A DNA stretch of 64,000 nucleotides from Brucella haematophila (GCF_005938105.1 NZ_VCPE01000009.1:124001-188000); one strand, 5' to 3'. Positions 28,546-36,041 are shown, counted from the first letter of the stretch. The notes: a model not told the origin generated them from the letters alone. A program made the numbers and translations.

Positions 28546-28662
28546 TTCGATCCTCCGTTCATCTGGCGAAGCAAATAACACGGAGCTGTCCAGAACGTTG
28601 CATCACAAAGCGTAAGCGCTTGAAATCTAAATCGGTTTATATGTTTATAACCTTTTCAGACC

Positions 28663-28809
28663 TCAATTTTCCTGAACGGAAACACCACCTTCTCCGATTT
28701 TCAACTCAATCCCGGCGGGTTTTGTCTCTTCGCGATAGACGTAAAAAGCCAGACCAGCCGCAACGACGATCAACGCGCCGATAATCAGATAAAGCCCGTT
28801 TCTGTTCAC
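28663..28809 (-). CDS. Small single-span membrane protein (48 aa)
   Basis: A 48-residue frame with a GTG start: VNRNGLYLIIGALIVVAAG then LAFYVYREETK and a polar tail ending VQEN. GAGGAG lies seven bases upstream. One membrane span (about residues 5-25) is followed by a charged tail, the pattern of small bacterial membrane regulators. It is too short for standard gene finders. It lies between lldP and the 51-residue gene on the same strand; its function is unknown. Confidence 0.65.
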   Translation of the reverse strand: MNRNGLYLIIGALIVVAAGLAFYVYREETKPAGIELKIGEGGVSVQEN

Positions 28810-28875
28810 GTGTAACTCCTCATTATGATCGATAAGGTTGGAACGCTTGAGCGCGGCATCGGTTCCGATAAAGAA

Positions 28876-28905
28876 AGCCCACGCAAACTGATGTCTGCGT
28901 GGGCT
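28876..28905 (-). terminator. Terminator of lldP
   Basis: AGCCCACGCA/TGCGTGGGCT is a perfect ten-base stem with a ten-base loop, and on the minus strand it is followed by TTCTTT. Confidence 0.85.
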
Positions 28906-28926
28906 GCTGTTGGTCTGACCGTACGA

Positions 28927-30600
28927 TCAGTGGGTTATGGCGGGCAGGGTTTCCGCCGGAACCATATGGGTAAATGGCGGCAGATAGGCCTGTGCCATCA
29001 CCAGAAGGCCAATGAGTGACGCCAGCGCAACCGAATGGAAAAACACATAGCGCAGGATTTTCGACTCATGGCCGTACCACTGGGTTGCCGTGGAGGCGAC
29101 GACGATAGACTGCGCATCGATCATCTTACCCATGACGCCGCCCGACGAGTTGGACGCAGCCATCAGCACCGGCGACAGCCCAAGTTGCTCGGCGGTAATC
29201 TTCTGCAATCCGCCGAAAAGCACGTTGGATGCCGTGTCCGAACCGGTGAGCGCAACACCGAGCCAACCAAGCATTGCGCCGAAGAACGGATAGACCCAGC
29301 CGGTCTGCGCGAAAGCAAGGCCAAGCGTGGCGTCTGTGCCGGAATAGCGCGTGACATAGCCAAGCGCCAGCATGGCCGCGATGGTGATGAGCGAGAAGCG
29401 CACCACATAGGCGGTCTTGCCATATTCCCTGAGAAGCTTGAACGGATTGAAGCCGAGAACCAGTCCCGCCACGATGGCAGAGAGCAGAATGCCAGATCCG
29501 GTGGCCGATAGCAGGTTGAGCGTATAGACCGCCGCCTCTGCATGGGCTTCGGCGACGACGGGCGGCACCTTGAACACCAGATTATGCAGATAAGGCACCT
29601 GAACCTTCAGCACCCAGAGCGAGTCGAGCCATGTGCGGAACTGCGGCGTTCCCCATAGAAATACGAAGACCGACAGGATCAACCATGGCAGCCATGCGCG
29701 GAAGACGGTGCCGCTCGCATGTTGCTGGGGCGGTGTATAGGGCGCGGCGACTTCATCCGCATCGAGACTGGTGGACGTCCAGATGCGTTTCGGCTGCCAT
29801 ATCCGCAGAAATCCGGCGAGCGCTGCCATGGAACAGACGGCGGCAATCACATCGACCAGCCACGGACCATGGAAGTTTGAAACCAGATATTGCGGAACCG
29901 CAAAGGCGACACCGGCAACCAGCAAGGCAGGCCAGACTTCCAGCATGCCTTTACGCCCGGCAAAGGCCCATATCAGCCAGAAGGGTACGATAACCGAGAA
30001 AAATGGCAATTGCCGCCCGATCATGCCGGATAGCTGCAGGAGGTCGATGCCGGTCACGGCGGAAAGCGCAATGACCGGTGTTCCAAGTGCGCCATAGGCG
30101 ACGGGGGCGGTGTTCGCAATCAGCGACAGGCCTGCCGCCGGGAGAGGTGCAAAGCCCAGCCCCATGAGCATGGCGGCTGTCACGGCCACTGGCGTGCCGA
30201 AACCCGCCGCACCTTCGAAGAATGCACCGAAGGAAAAGGCGATGAACAAAAGCTGGAGCCGACGATCCGGCGTGATCCCGGCGATTGAATCGCGCAGAAT
30301 GTTGAATTGCCCGGTCTGTTCGGTGAGGCGATAGAGAAAAATGACGTTGAGAATGATCCAGCCGATGGGCAGCAGGCCATAGGCTGCGCCATAGAGGGCT
30401 GTTGCGCCTGCCTTGTCGGCGGGCATTCCAAATCCAATGACGGCGATGATGAGAGCGGTCAGAAGACCGAGTATTGCTGCAGTATGGGCTTTCATATGGA
30501 GAAAGCCGATGCCGCCCAGCAGGACGACAATTGGCAAAGCGGCGAGCAATGTTGACCAAAACATGCTGCCCAAAGGGTCATATACTTGATTCCAGGGCAT
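28927..30600 (-). CDS. lldP: L-lactate permease (LldP/GlcA family)
   Basis: A 557-residue inner-membrane carrier with about 13-14 spans that takes up lactate (and often glycolate) with protons. Family blocks include GAFFEGAAGFGTPVAV, NTAPVAYGALGTP and near the C-terminus ASNSSGGVMGKMI. AGGAGGGA lies before the ATG. A perfect dyad TGGTAAA-CTTAC-TTTACCA is 145 bases upstream, suggesting local control by a GntR/LldR-type regulator. No lactate dehydrogenase gene is adjacent. Confidence 0.92.
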   Translation of the reverse strand: MPWNQVYDPLGSMFWSTLLAALPIVVLLGGIGFLHMKAHTAAILGLLTALIIAVIGFGMPADKAGATALYGAAYGLLPIGWIILNVIFLYRLTEQTGQFNILRDSIAGITPDRRLQLLFIAFSFGAFFEGAAGFGTPVAVTAAMLMGLGFAPLPAAGLSLIANTAPVAYGALGTPVIALSAVTGIDLLQLSGMIGRQLPFFSVIVPFWLIWAFAGRKGMLEVWPALLVAGVAFAVPQYLVSNFHGPWLVDVIAAVCSMAALAGFLRIWQPKRIWTSTSLDADEVAAPYTPPQQHASGTVFRAWLPWLILSVFVFLWGTPQFRTWLDSLWVLKVQVPYLHNLVFKVPPVVAEAHAEAAVYTLNLLSATGSGILLSAIVAGLVLGFNPFKLLREYGKTAYVVRFSLITIAAMLALGYVTRYSGTDATLGLAFAQTGWVYPFFGAMLGWLGVALTGSDTASNVLFGGLQKITAEQLGLSPVLMAASNSSGGVMGKMIDAQSIVVASTATQWYGHESKILRYVFFHSVALASLIGLLVMAQAYLPPFTHMVPAETLPAITH

Positions 30601-30952
30601 GGTTCCTCCCTTCCTGGACTGAAAATGTTCCTCTCTTCAATGCAAAATGCTTCATCGGTCTGCGTGCCGATGAATAGGCAATGGACAGCCATCCTCTCCC
30701 AGGAGGTGCCTATTACCGATCGTTGACTTATGTTGACGATTGATTGGTAAACTTACTTTACCAGGACTGTCAATTCTATGGTGTCTGCTACTTTAGGCAT
30801 GGAGATGCTATTCAAGCCACGAACAAGACTGTGTTTCATGTGCTGACGTAACGTCAGGACTGTGTTTTGTCGGGGCGTTACAGGCTGTTAGCAGCCGCTT
30901 TTTCGTCGTTATTCCAGCGCATAATACAAGGCCTCTTTGAGAGGAGGCTGTC
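30601..30952. promoter_or_regulatory. lldP upstream region with operator-like dyads
   Basis: A 352-base gene-free stretch between divergent lldP and a tiny membrane-protein gene. It holds two palindromes: TGGTAAA-CTTAC-TTTACCA at 30745-30763, and CTGACGT-A-ACGTCAG at 30843-30857, a perfect seven-base dyad around one base. The first is placed for lldP. The second is about 95 bases before the ATG of the small gene at 30953. Confidence 0.55.
30745..30763. promoter_or_regulatory. Operator-like dyad for lldP
   Basis: TGGTAAA and TTTACCA are perfect inverted arms with a five-base centre. The TGGT...ACCA ends match the general core of FadR/LldR-subfamily GntR operators, although their usual spacing is shorter. 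Assignment to a specific regulator is inference. Confidence 0.45.
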
Positions 30953-31096
30953 ATGGTCACGCGCGCATTGCCGCCGAAGGAATTCGAGGCACAGAATGTT
31001 CGTCAGGGCAGGCAGGGAACCCAGGTTCTTACCGTGTTGATTGCCAGTCTGATGGCATCCATCGTCGTGTGGATGTTTGTCGGGCTGTTTGGATAG
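30953..31096 (+). CDS. Small membrane protein (47 aa)
   Basis: A 47-residue frame starting MVTRALPPKEFEAQNVRQG, then a hydrophobic segment from about residue 24 to 47 (VLTVLIASLMASIVVWMFVG). GAGAGGAGG precedes the ATG, an unusually strong ribosome site. The protein has one C-terminal membrane span and a basic N-terminal tail, so its topology is opposite to the 48-residue protein at 28663. Its role is unknown. The palindrome at 30843 lies upstream. Confidence 0.65.
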   Translation: MVTRALPPKEFEAQNVRQGRQGTQVLTVLIASLMASIVVWMFVGLFG

Positions 31097-31376
31097 AACC
31101 GGGCAGATAGAGCATATAGTCCTTTCGCGCTAGTCGCCGATGAAGCGGCGAGACGGGATTTGTTTCTGACGCGAATCGTGAGCGAAGCTTCAATCGGGTT
31201 GACGTTGAAGCCTTCGCACGAAAAGACATTGTCCAGATTTCAAAGAAACATCTATTGATAGAGCGGGGGAAGGCACTGCGAGTCGTCAATTTGCGTTGAC
31301 TGTTGTGAACACCCTGCCGGCGGCTGGGTCGGCACATCAATAAGGGAACCAGTCAAAGTAAATTGGGAGAACTTTT

Positions 31377-32183
31377 ATGCGTGTCTTGAAGCGTATCGTT
31401 TTGGCTGCATCAATTGCGACCATGGCAACCGCGATTGGCGGACTGGCAATGACTGCCGCAAATGCCGAAGCGCCACTGAAACTCATCATCGGCACCGAGG
31501 GCGCCTATCCTCCGTTCAATTTCATCAACCCGGATGGCACCCTGTCTGGCTTCGACGTGGACATCGCGAAAGCGCTTTGCGATGAGATGAAGGCTGAATG
31601 CACTTTCATCACGCAGGAATGGGACGGGACGATCCCCGCGTTGCAGGCCGATAAATTCGATGCCTATGTTTCGTCCATGTCGATCACGGAAGAACGCAAG
31701 AAGCAGGTCGACTTCTCCAACAAATATTACAACACGCCTCCAGGCATTGCCGTTCCAAAGGATAGCGACATCAAGGGCGTGACCAAGGCGGACCTGGCAG
31801 GCAAGACGGTCGGCGTTCAGGTTTCCACCACGCATGCCAATTATGCCGAGCATGCCTTTGCCGACAGCACGATCAAGGCTTACCCGACGGCGGAAGAATA
31901 TCGCCTCGATCTTGCCAATGGTCGTCTGGATGCCGCCAATGACGACAGCGTCACGCTGGCCGAATGGTTGAAGACGCCGGATGGCGCATGCTGCAAGATG
32001 GTGGGCACTTATCCGCCGGACCCGGAAATTCATGGTGTGGGCGTGGGCGTTGCCTTGAAGAAGGGGCGGCCGGAACTGGTTGAAAAGTTCAACGCTGCCA
32101 TCAAGGCTATCCGTGCGAACGGAAAATACAAGGAAATCAACGACAAATATTTCGACTTCGACGCCTACGGCTCCGAAGACTGA
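31377..32183 (+). CDS. Amino-acid ABC transporter substrate-binding protein
   Basis: A 268-residue periplasmic binding protein of the HisJ/ArgT cluster. Residues 1-30 form the signal peptide (ending AANA-EA). The opening LIIGTEGAYPPFNFIN and DGTLSGFDVDIAKALCDEMK are the family start, and the ligand-binding AYVSSMSITEERKKQVDFS follows. The substrate is probably a basic or polar amino acid. No permease or ATPase gene is adjacent, so it must share a transporter encoded elsewhere. Tandem hairpins end its transcript. Confidence 0.9.
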   Translation: MRVLKRIVLAASIATMATAIGGLAMTAANAEAPLKLIIGTEGAYPPFNFINPDGTLSGFDVDIAKALCDEMKAECTFITQEWDGTIPALQADKFDAYVSSMSITEERKKQVDFSNKYYNTPPGIAVPKDSDIKGVTKADLAGKTVGVQVSTTHANYAEHAFADSTIKAYPTAEEYRLDLANGRLDAANDDSVTLAEWLKTPDGACCKMVGTYPPDPEIHGVGVGVALKKGRPELVEKFNAAIKAIRANGKYKEINDKYFDFDAYGSED

Positions 32184-32199
32184 TTTTATCCACGAATCT

Positions 32200-32266
32200 G
32201 CACCGGCTTTGCGAGTCGCAAGCCGGTGCGTTCAAAGGGAGGTTTGCACCCGCGAACCTCCCTTTG
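32200..32266 (+). terminator. Tandem hairpins after the binding-protein gene
   Basis: Two consecutive stems: GCACCGGCTT/AAGCCGGTGC (32200-32229) and CAAAGGGAGGTT/AACCTCCCTTTG (32233-32266). No T-run follows the second stem, so it may act as an mRNA 3'-end stabiliser as much as a terminator. Confidence 0.6.
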
Positions 32267-32436
32267 ACATTTATGGCTGTGGAGTAGTTGCGCGCACTGA
32301 TCGCGGCGTTACGGGGACTTTTCGGGGTGTCCGGTCCAGTAATGTGTCAACCCGTCGTTTTTTTTATGAAAGTTTGAAAATAGCTCTTGCCTTAGGAAAG
32401 CGAATTCTCTAGGGAACTCAACGTCCGAAAGGGCCA

Positions 32437-32513
32437 CGGAGCGTAGCGCAGTCTGGTAGCGCACCTGATTTGGGATCAGGGGGTCGCAGGTTCGAATCCT
32501 GCCGCTCCGACCA
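32437..32513 (+). tRNA. tRNA-Pro (TGG)
   Basis: A 77-base cloverleaf with encoded CCA. The acceptor CGGAGCG pairs with CGCTCCG, the D-arm is AGCGCAGTCTGGTAGCGC, the anticodon loop TTTGGGA reads TGG, and the T-arm contains GGTTCGAATCC. It lies alone and is followed by the NDUFS4-like gene. Confidence 0.97.
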
Positions 32514-32674
32514 TTTTTTCCCCACCATGATTGACCTGAAAAACCAAGCTATCCTGTGCTTGGCTTGAACCGCGCGTCTTTATCGCGTTGACATGGATTG
32601 GTGGGTCTACTATTGCCTTGTTGAAATTCAGAGCCCTTACGGGGGCGACAAGAGCATAGTCCAAGGTTCTTCAA

Positions 32675-32980
32675 ATGGTTGCACGCATTTTCCGTCCAGC
32701 TAAGACTGCCATGCAGTCCGGTCAGGCCAAGACAGATCAATGGATCCTCGAATACGAGCCGGAAACCCCGCGCAAGGTCGAGCCATTGATGGGCTACACG
32801 TCGTCAGGCGATATGAGAAGCCAGATCCGTCTCGCTTTCGATAGTCAGGAAGACGCTATTGCCTATGCAAAGCGCTACGGCATTGCCTATCGCGTTTCCG
32901 AGCCGAATGAACCGAAGCGCCGCAAAGTGTCCTATTCGGACAATTTCCGCTTCGACCGCACGATGCCCTGGACGCATTGA
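32675..32980 (+). CDS. Complex I NDUFS4-like accessory subunit
   Basis: A 101-residue protein of the NADH:ubiquinone oxidoreductase 18-kDa (NDUFS4/ETC_C1) family. It has the typical YEPETPRKVEPLMGYTSSGD, FDSQEDAIAYAKRYG and closing YSDNFRFDRTMPWTH. Alphaproteobacteria carry it as a supernumerary complex I subunit. As usual it is outside the nuo operon, standing alone between two tRNA genes. Confidence 0.93.
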   Translation: MVARIFRPAKTAMQSGQAKTDQWILEYEPETPRKVEPLMGYTSSGDMRSQIRLAFDSQEDAIAYAKRYGIAYRVSEPNEPKRRKVSYSDNFRFDRTMPWTH

Positions 32981-33081
32981 CAGTTTCCCCGGCCTGGCAG
33001 TTCACGCTAAGGCCGGGATATGACGCCCGGGCTTCTACCAAGCCCGGAGCGCTGCAAATGTCTTCGACTTTTAAAAGACGA

Positions 33082-33158
33082 GGTCCCGTAGCTCAGCTGG
33101 ATAGAGCACCGGCCTTCTAAGCCGTAGGTCGCAGGTTCGAATCCTGCCGGGATCGCCA
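33082..33158 (+). tRNA. tRNA-Arg (TCT), integration target
   Basis: A 77-base cloverleaf. The acceptor GGTCCCG pairs with CGGGATC, the anticodon loop CTTCTAA reads TCT, the T-arm is GCAGG/CCTGC and CCA is encoded. Its 3' end (from 33142) is duplicated exactly at 36867, marking it as the attachment site of the element to its right. Because the repeat includes the full 3' acceptor, the gene stays functional after integration. Confidence 0.97.
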
Positions 33159-33165
33159 TTCTTTC
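33142..33165 (+). repeat. att site, tRNA side
   Basis: This is the tRNA-Arg 3' end from the T-stem (TCCTGCCGGG) through CCA plus ATTCTTTC beyond it. It is identical over 24 bases to 36867-36890; flanking bases differ on both sides. Confidence 0.9.
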
Positions 33166-33194
33166 TTTTCCCCCTTGTAACCAACTGAAAAAGC

Positions 33195-34319
33195 TCAACC
33201 TTTTTTAAGGTGTGGGGCTTTGGTTTCTAGGTGAGGGGATGGCATGTTCTTCTTTAGTTTCTTCGCGCCGGATTGAGCCAGCTTTTTGGCATTGGCCTGC
33301 TTGATGTAATGAGCAGCCATGGCGTCGGTTGTCCAACCGAAAAGCGCCTTCAGTTCTGCATTGCTTCCTCCGCTCTCTGCAACAATCTGTGCCAGCAATT
33401 TACGCAGCCCGTGCGCCCGACCGGTTACGTTCGCTTCGTCGCAAACTTCAGCAAACCAGTTCCCGAATGATGCTTCACTCTTGAATGGTCGGCCCTGTAT
33501 CGGTGTGGTCAGAAACGCCAATTGGCTTATGGTGCAAGCGTCGATAGATTTCTGTAAGCTCGGATGGACGGGGATGAAAAGAGGCTCATCGTTTTTCTGG
33601 GCCCTAAACTCGATCACAGCATTACGGATGTGTTGCGGGCCAAGGCGATAAACGTCTGATCGACGCAGGCCTGTAAACAGAAGTAGGTCCATGGCAAGAC
33701 GCGCCAAGGAGCCGAGCTTATGCTTTTCATAGAATTTCGCCACATCATCGTAATTCCAAGGGGTGTGGCCAATAACTTTTGCCTTCGGTCGCCTTACGTC
33801 CTTGACGGGATTGGTACGGGCATAGCCAGCATCTACAGCCCATTCAAAAAGATACCCCATCACTTTCATGAAATTTATTGCGGCAAACGGGGTGTCGGCG
33901 CGCCTGTCGCGCCCGGCAGCGATGGTATTGCGGGTTACCTGAGAAACCAGCATTTTGCCGCCCGTTTCACAAACTGCCTTCAGGATATTGGACCGCATGC
34001 GCTGAGTGCTTGGCGCTAGTGCCTTAAACGCTGCCGAAGCCTCGTACTTGGTCACAAGCCATTGAAGCGTGAATTTCGATGGTGCGCTAGCCGTTCCGAC
34101 CTCTTGCCCTGCAATCAGCCCGCGCCACTGAGAAACGAACTCTGGCGAGCCGTACTCGCCAATCATTCGAGTGCGAGGCCCTTCGCCAATACGGAAGTAC
34201 CAGACAACGCGCCCGTGGGTGTCTCCGCGAGCTTTTGCGAGCAGGCGCTCATGGCGACGGCACATTTCGCATTCGGGATCAAAACACGCCGCAACTTGTT
34301 CCGCCAATCCACATTTCAA
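33195..34319 (-). CDS. Tyrosine recombinase (phage-type integrase)
   Basis: A 374-residue site-specific recombinase next to its tRNA target. Catalytic residues: the first Arg in LFTGLRRSDVYRL (about residue 216), the His-x2-Arg block AHGLRK (about 303-308), the usual LGH replaced by FGW, and the nucleophile Tyr in AAHYIKQ (about 335). The opening RVVWYFRIGEGPRTRMIGE resembles rhizobial prophage integrases. It reads from a TTG at 34319; about 35 extra N-terminal residues contain CFDPECEMCRRH, a possible zinc-binding cluster. A later ATG (the Met at residue 19) is an alternative start. No excisionase is seen. Confidence 0.9.
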   Translation of the reverse strand: MKCGLAEQVAACFDPECEMCRRHERLLAKARGDTHGRVVWYFRIGEGPRTRMIGEYGSPEFVSQWRGLIAGQEVGTASAPSKFTLQWLVTKYEASAAFKALAPSTQRMRSNILKAVCETGGKMLVSQVTRNTIAAGRDRRADTPFAAINFMKVMGYLFEWAVDAGYARTNPVKDVRRPKAKVIGHTPWNYDDVAKFYEKHKLGSLARLAMDLLLFTGLRRSDVYRLGPQHIRNAVIEFRAQKNDEPLFIPVHPSLQKSIDACTISQLAFLTTPIQGRPFKSEASFGNWFAEVCDEANVTGRAHGLRKLLAQIVAESGGSNAELKALFGWTTDAMAAHYIKQANAKKLAQSGAKKLKKNMPSPHLETKAPHLKKG

Positions 34320-34365
34320 TCCGGCGCATCAGCCTTCACGGTCGAACCCGATCAAGGTTGACGCC

Positions 34366-34755
34366 TTGATAAATATCAAGGAAAGCGCCGTGGGCACGCC
34401 CTACGCGCGCGGACATATCAATGATGCGCAGTGGGCGGCAGCTGGACGATTCCGCATGTACTGGGAACAATCCGGCGCAAAGGGTGCTATCGCAATCGAC
34501 TATGGCCGGGTTCAGGTTGACGGTGGCAAAGCACTTGATCCGCTACCAGATCGCGTGGTCGAAGCTACCCATCATCTGAATAGCTGCCTTCCGGTTCTCG
34601 GCAAGCGCACCTTTGACATGATGATCAAAGTCGTTGGGCAGGGCATGGAAATAGCGGACCTCGCCAAGACCCAGCGCGAGAAGACAACATTCAGCGATTA
34701 CATCAAAGATGGCCTTGAAGAATTGTCTGTGCATTGGGGGTATAAAACGCGATAG
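34366..34755 (+). CDS. DUF6456-like phage protein, probably 5'-truncated
   Basis: The open frame from 34171 has an N-terminal half that is antisense to the integrase and unlike any protein. Only the last 129 residues, from a TTG at 34366, look coding: INIKESAVGTPYARGHIN, DPLPDRVVEATHHLNSC, FDMMIKVVGQGMEIADLA and ELSVHWGY. These resemble the C-terminal DUF6456 domain of alphaproteobacterial phage/regulatory proteins by recollection. A typical protein would have more N-terminal sequence, so this may be a remnant or a natural short form. It diverges from integrase; a terminator-like hairpin follows at 34834. Confidence 0.55.
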   Translation: MINIKESAVGTPYARGHINDAQWAAAGRFRMYWEQSGAKGAIAIDYGRVQVDGGKALDPLPDRVVEATHHLNSCLPVLGKRTFDMMIKVVGQGMEIADLAKTQREKTTFSDYIKDGLEELSVHWGYKTR

Positions 34756-34833
34756 GTAGTTGCCCGCTTAAGCGAATTACACTATATTTTGTATTGTGGT
34801 GATTTGCGCTTAAGGCGCGGTCTGATTTGCAAG

Positions 34834-34854
34834 GCGGTCTTCGGGCCGCTTTTT
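34834..34854 (+). terminator. Terminator after the DUF6456-like gene
   Basis: A short GCGG/CCGC stem with TCTTCGGG in the loop runs into TTTTT. Confidence 0.55.
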
Positions 34855-34975
34855 GATTCCGAGGCAATGCCTCAACGGAATGCGAGGCGGTACGGATCAC
34901 GGGATTTACCGGTAGGCTGCGCAGCTTAGGCATGAAAAGCCGACCGCATCGCATACAATTCGAGTGGATAAACAG

Positions 34976-35060
34976 GCTCGCATAGCTCAGCTGGATAGAG
35001 CAGTCGCAGCCCGACGCGGGACGACAGGTCGCAGGTTCAAATCCTGCTGCGAGCCTGCCA
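34976..35060 (+). other. tRNA-like sequence with abnormal anticodon arm
   Basis: The acceptor GCTCGCA pairs with TGCGAGC (an eighth pair is possible), the D-arm GCTCAGCTGGATAGAGC is the same as in the tRNA-Arg(TCT) at 33082, and the T-arm GCAGG-TTCAAAT-CCTGC is standard. The anticodon arm is 23 bases instead of 17: GTCG...CGAC outside and CCCG-ACG-CGGG inside, leaving only a triloop and no seven-base anticodon loop. Near its 3' end TGCCA replaces a clean discriminator-CCA. It therefore should not decode codons. It may be a decayed element-borne tRNA or a tRNA mimic. I do not call it a tRNA gene. Confidence 0.6.
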
Positions 35061-35261
35061 CTCGGACAATAATCAGAACGGCGGCGCTGAAAGCAGGGAA
35101 GCGCAAGGTCAGATGCGGTAACGGTGCACCGTGAGCAAGCAGCCTGAGTATAGACAGCGTTGGTGCAACGCACGCTACGATTTACTCCCACTGTCTGGGT
35201 AGCGCCAGACCCGTTCTGGTCAAATATCAGGAGCAGCTTACAAGGTTGCTTACAAGGTTTC

Positions 35262-35286
35262 AGCCCCGCCATCGTGCGGGGGCTTT
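35262..35286. terminator. Hairpin near 35.27 kb
   Basis: AGCCCC/GGGGGCT stem with a GCCATCGTGC loop, followed by TTATAA on the plus strand. It abuts the 3' end of the broken gene at 35285 on the minus strand and could terminate either side. Confidence 0.4.
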
Positions 35287-35489
35287 ATAAAGTAATGCCG
35301 AGGCTATCGATTAGCTCTGGTCGACTGACCGCGTTAAGCGCTTCCACGACCGCTCGTCGCTCATCTAACGATCCCTGTTGAAGCTCCGCAGCAATGGCTT
35401 CCCAAGGCTCTCATGTCAGCGTCAGCATCATTCTCGTGGTCTTCGATGTATGTAATAGCGATTGCTATCGCGGCGGCGAGATGTTGCAT
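35285..35489 (-). pseudogene. Frameshifted small element gene
   Basis: The first frame from ATG 35489 reads MQHLAAAIAIAITYIEDHE through ADADMRAL and then stops after unrelated residues at 35361. One base later in the same DNA a second frame continues sensibly: EAIAAELQQGSLDERRAVVE, ALNAVSRPELIDSLGITL, stop at 35285. Together they give about 67 residues with normal amino-acid composition. The break is at the GGG tract at 35401-35403 (an extra G on the coding strand). GAGGT sits seven bases before the ATG. No family is recognised; the break may be biological or a sequencing error. Confidence 0.6.
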
Positions 35490-35566
35490 GATCATACCTC
35501 ATTATACGGCGTAATTGGGCAAGCCCAAAAGATACAACCGTGAGTCTCGTCGGGGAACAAGTGAGA

Positions 35567-35911
35567 TCAGCTACCCAACGAAGCGATCGTCGCAAATAGA
35601 ATGATGAACGATAGAAGAACAGCAGTGAGGCCGCCGAACACAGCGGCTCGGAGTGCCCGAAAGCTGGGTTCCGTAAAGAATGGCGTTAGTCGACTGAACC
35701 TTTTCCCCATACGATGACCGGTGCCCAGTTCTCGATCTTCCACGCGCTCAACGAGACTTCCCGTTTTCACCAATACGGCGGCTAGCGAGATTAGAAACGT
35801 GGCAAACCCAACGAGTAGCACTGTCGATGCCATCCAGAACGCAGCCTGAACTACAATCGAATGTTCCTCTGGTCTGAATGCCATACCCGCCCCAACCGTT
35901 AATTTCCCCAT
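35567..35911 (-). CDS. Two-span membrane protein, unknown
   Basis: A 114-residue frame inside the integrated element with two hydrophobic segments (about residues 23-50 and 88-110) separated by a charged loop rich in Glu, Arg and Lys. Such proteins are often phage holins or superinfection-exclusion factors, but this one is not assigned. The first ATG is weakly supported; Met10 (MAFRPEEH) is an alternative. It diverges from the terminase remnant. Confidence 0.6.
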   Translation of the reverse strand: MGKLTVGAGMAFRPEEHSIVVQAAFWMASTVLLVGFATFLISLAAVLVKTGSLVERVEDRELGTGHRMGKRFSRLTPFFTEPSFRALRAAVFGGLTAVLLSFIILFATIASLGS

Positions 35912-35924
35912 CTCGGAGTATCCT

Positions 35925-36041
35925 GTGACACTTACGCCAAAGCAAGAGCGGTTTGTCGCTGAATACCTGATTTATCTGAACGCCACGCAGGCAGCGATCC
36001 GGGCAGGATACAGCGAGAAGACGGCTCAGCAGCAGGGTTGA
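35925..36041 (+). pseudogene. Terminase small subunit, N-terminal remnant
   Basis: A GTG-started 38-residue frame reads VTLTPKQERFVAEYLIYLNA then TQAAIRAGYSEKTAQQQG and stops. This is the first HTH part of phage terminase small subunits (Terminase_2 family), in which this segment opens a protein usually of about 150 residues. GGAG lies seven to eight bases upstream, so the original start is preserved. Sequence after the stop does not continue the family. The remnant overlaps the 3' end of the SRAP gene on the opposite strand, marking a deletion junction at about 36040. Confidence 0.75.

Noticed and set aside
32476-32664. Minus-strand frame containing GFEPATP
   Set aside because: It is antisense to tRNA-Pro. 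The GFEPAT-type segment is the well-known artefact of translating a T-arm on the reverse strand.
33007-33198. Minus-strand frame with AGFEPATYGLEG and SIQLSYG
   Set aside because: Antisense translation of tRNA-Arg(TCT); no ribosome site.
34171-34365. N-terminal half of the 194-residue frame ending at 34755
   Set aside because: Antisense to the integrase, Arg/Ser/His-rich, and unlike a domain. Only the part from 34366 is kept.
34703-35272. 189-residue minus-strand frame inside the element
   Set aside because: Its middle (AAGFEPATC, SIQLSYA) is antisense to the tRNA-like sequence, and the rest has no family resemblance.
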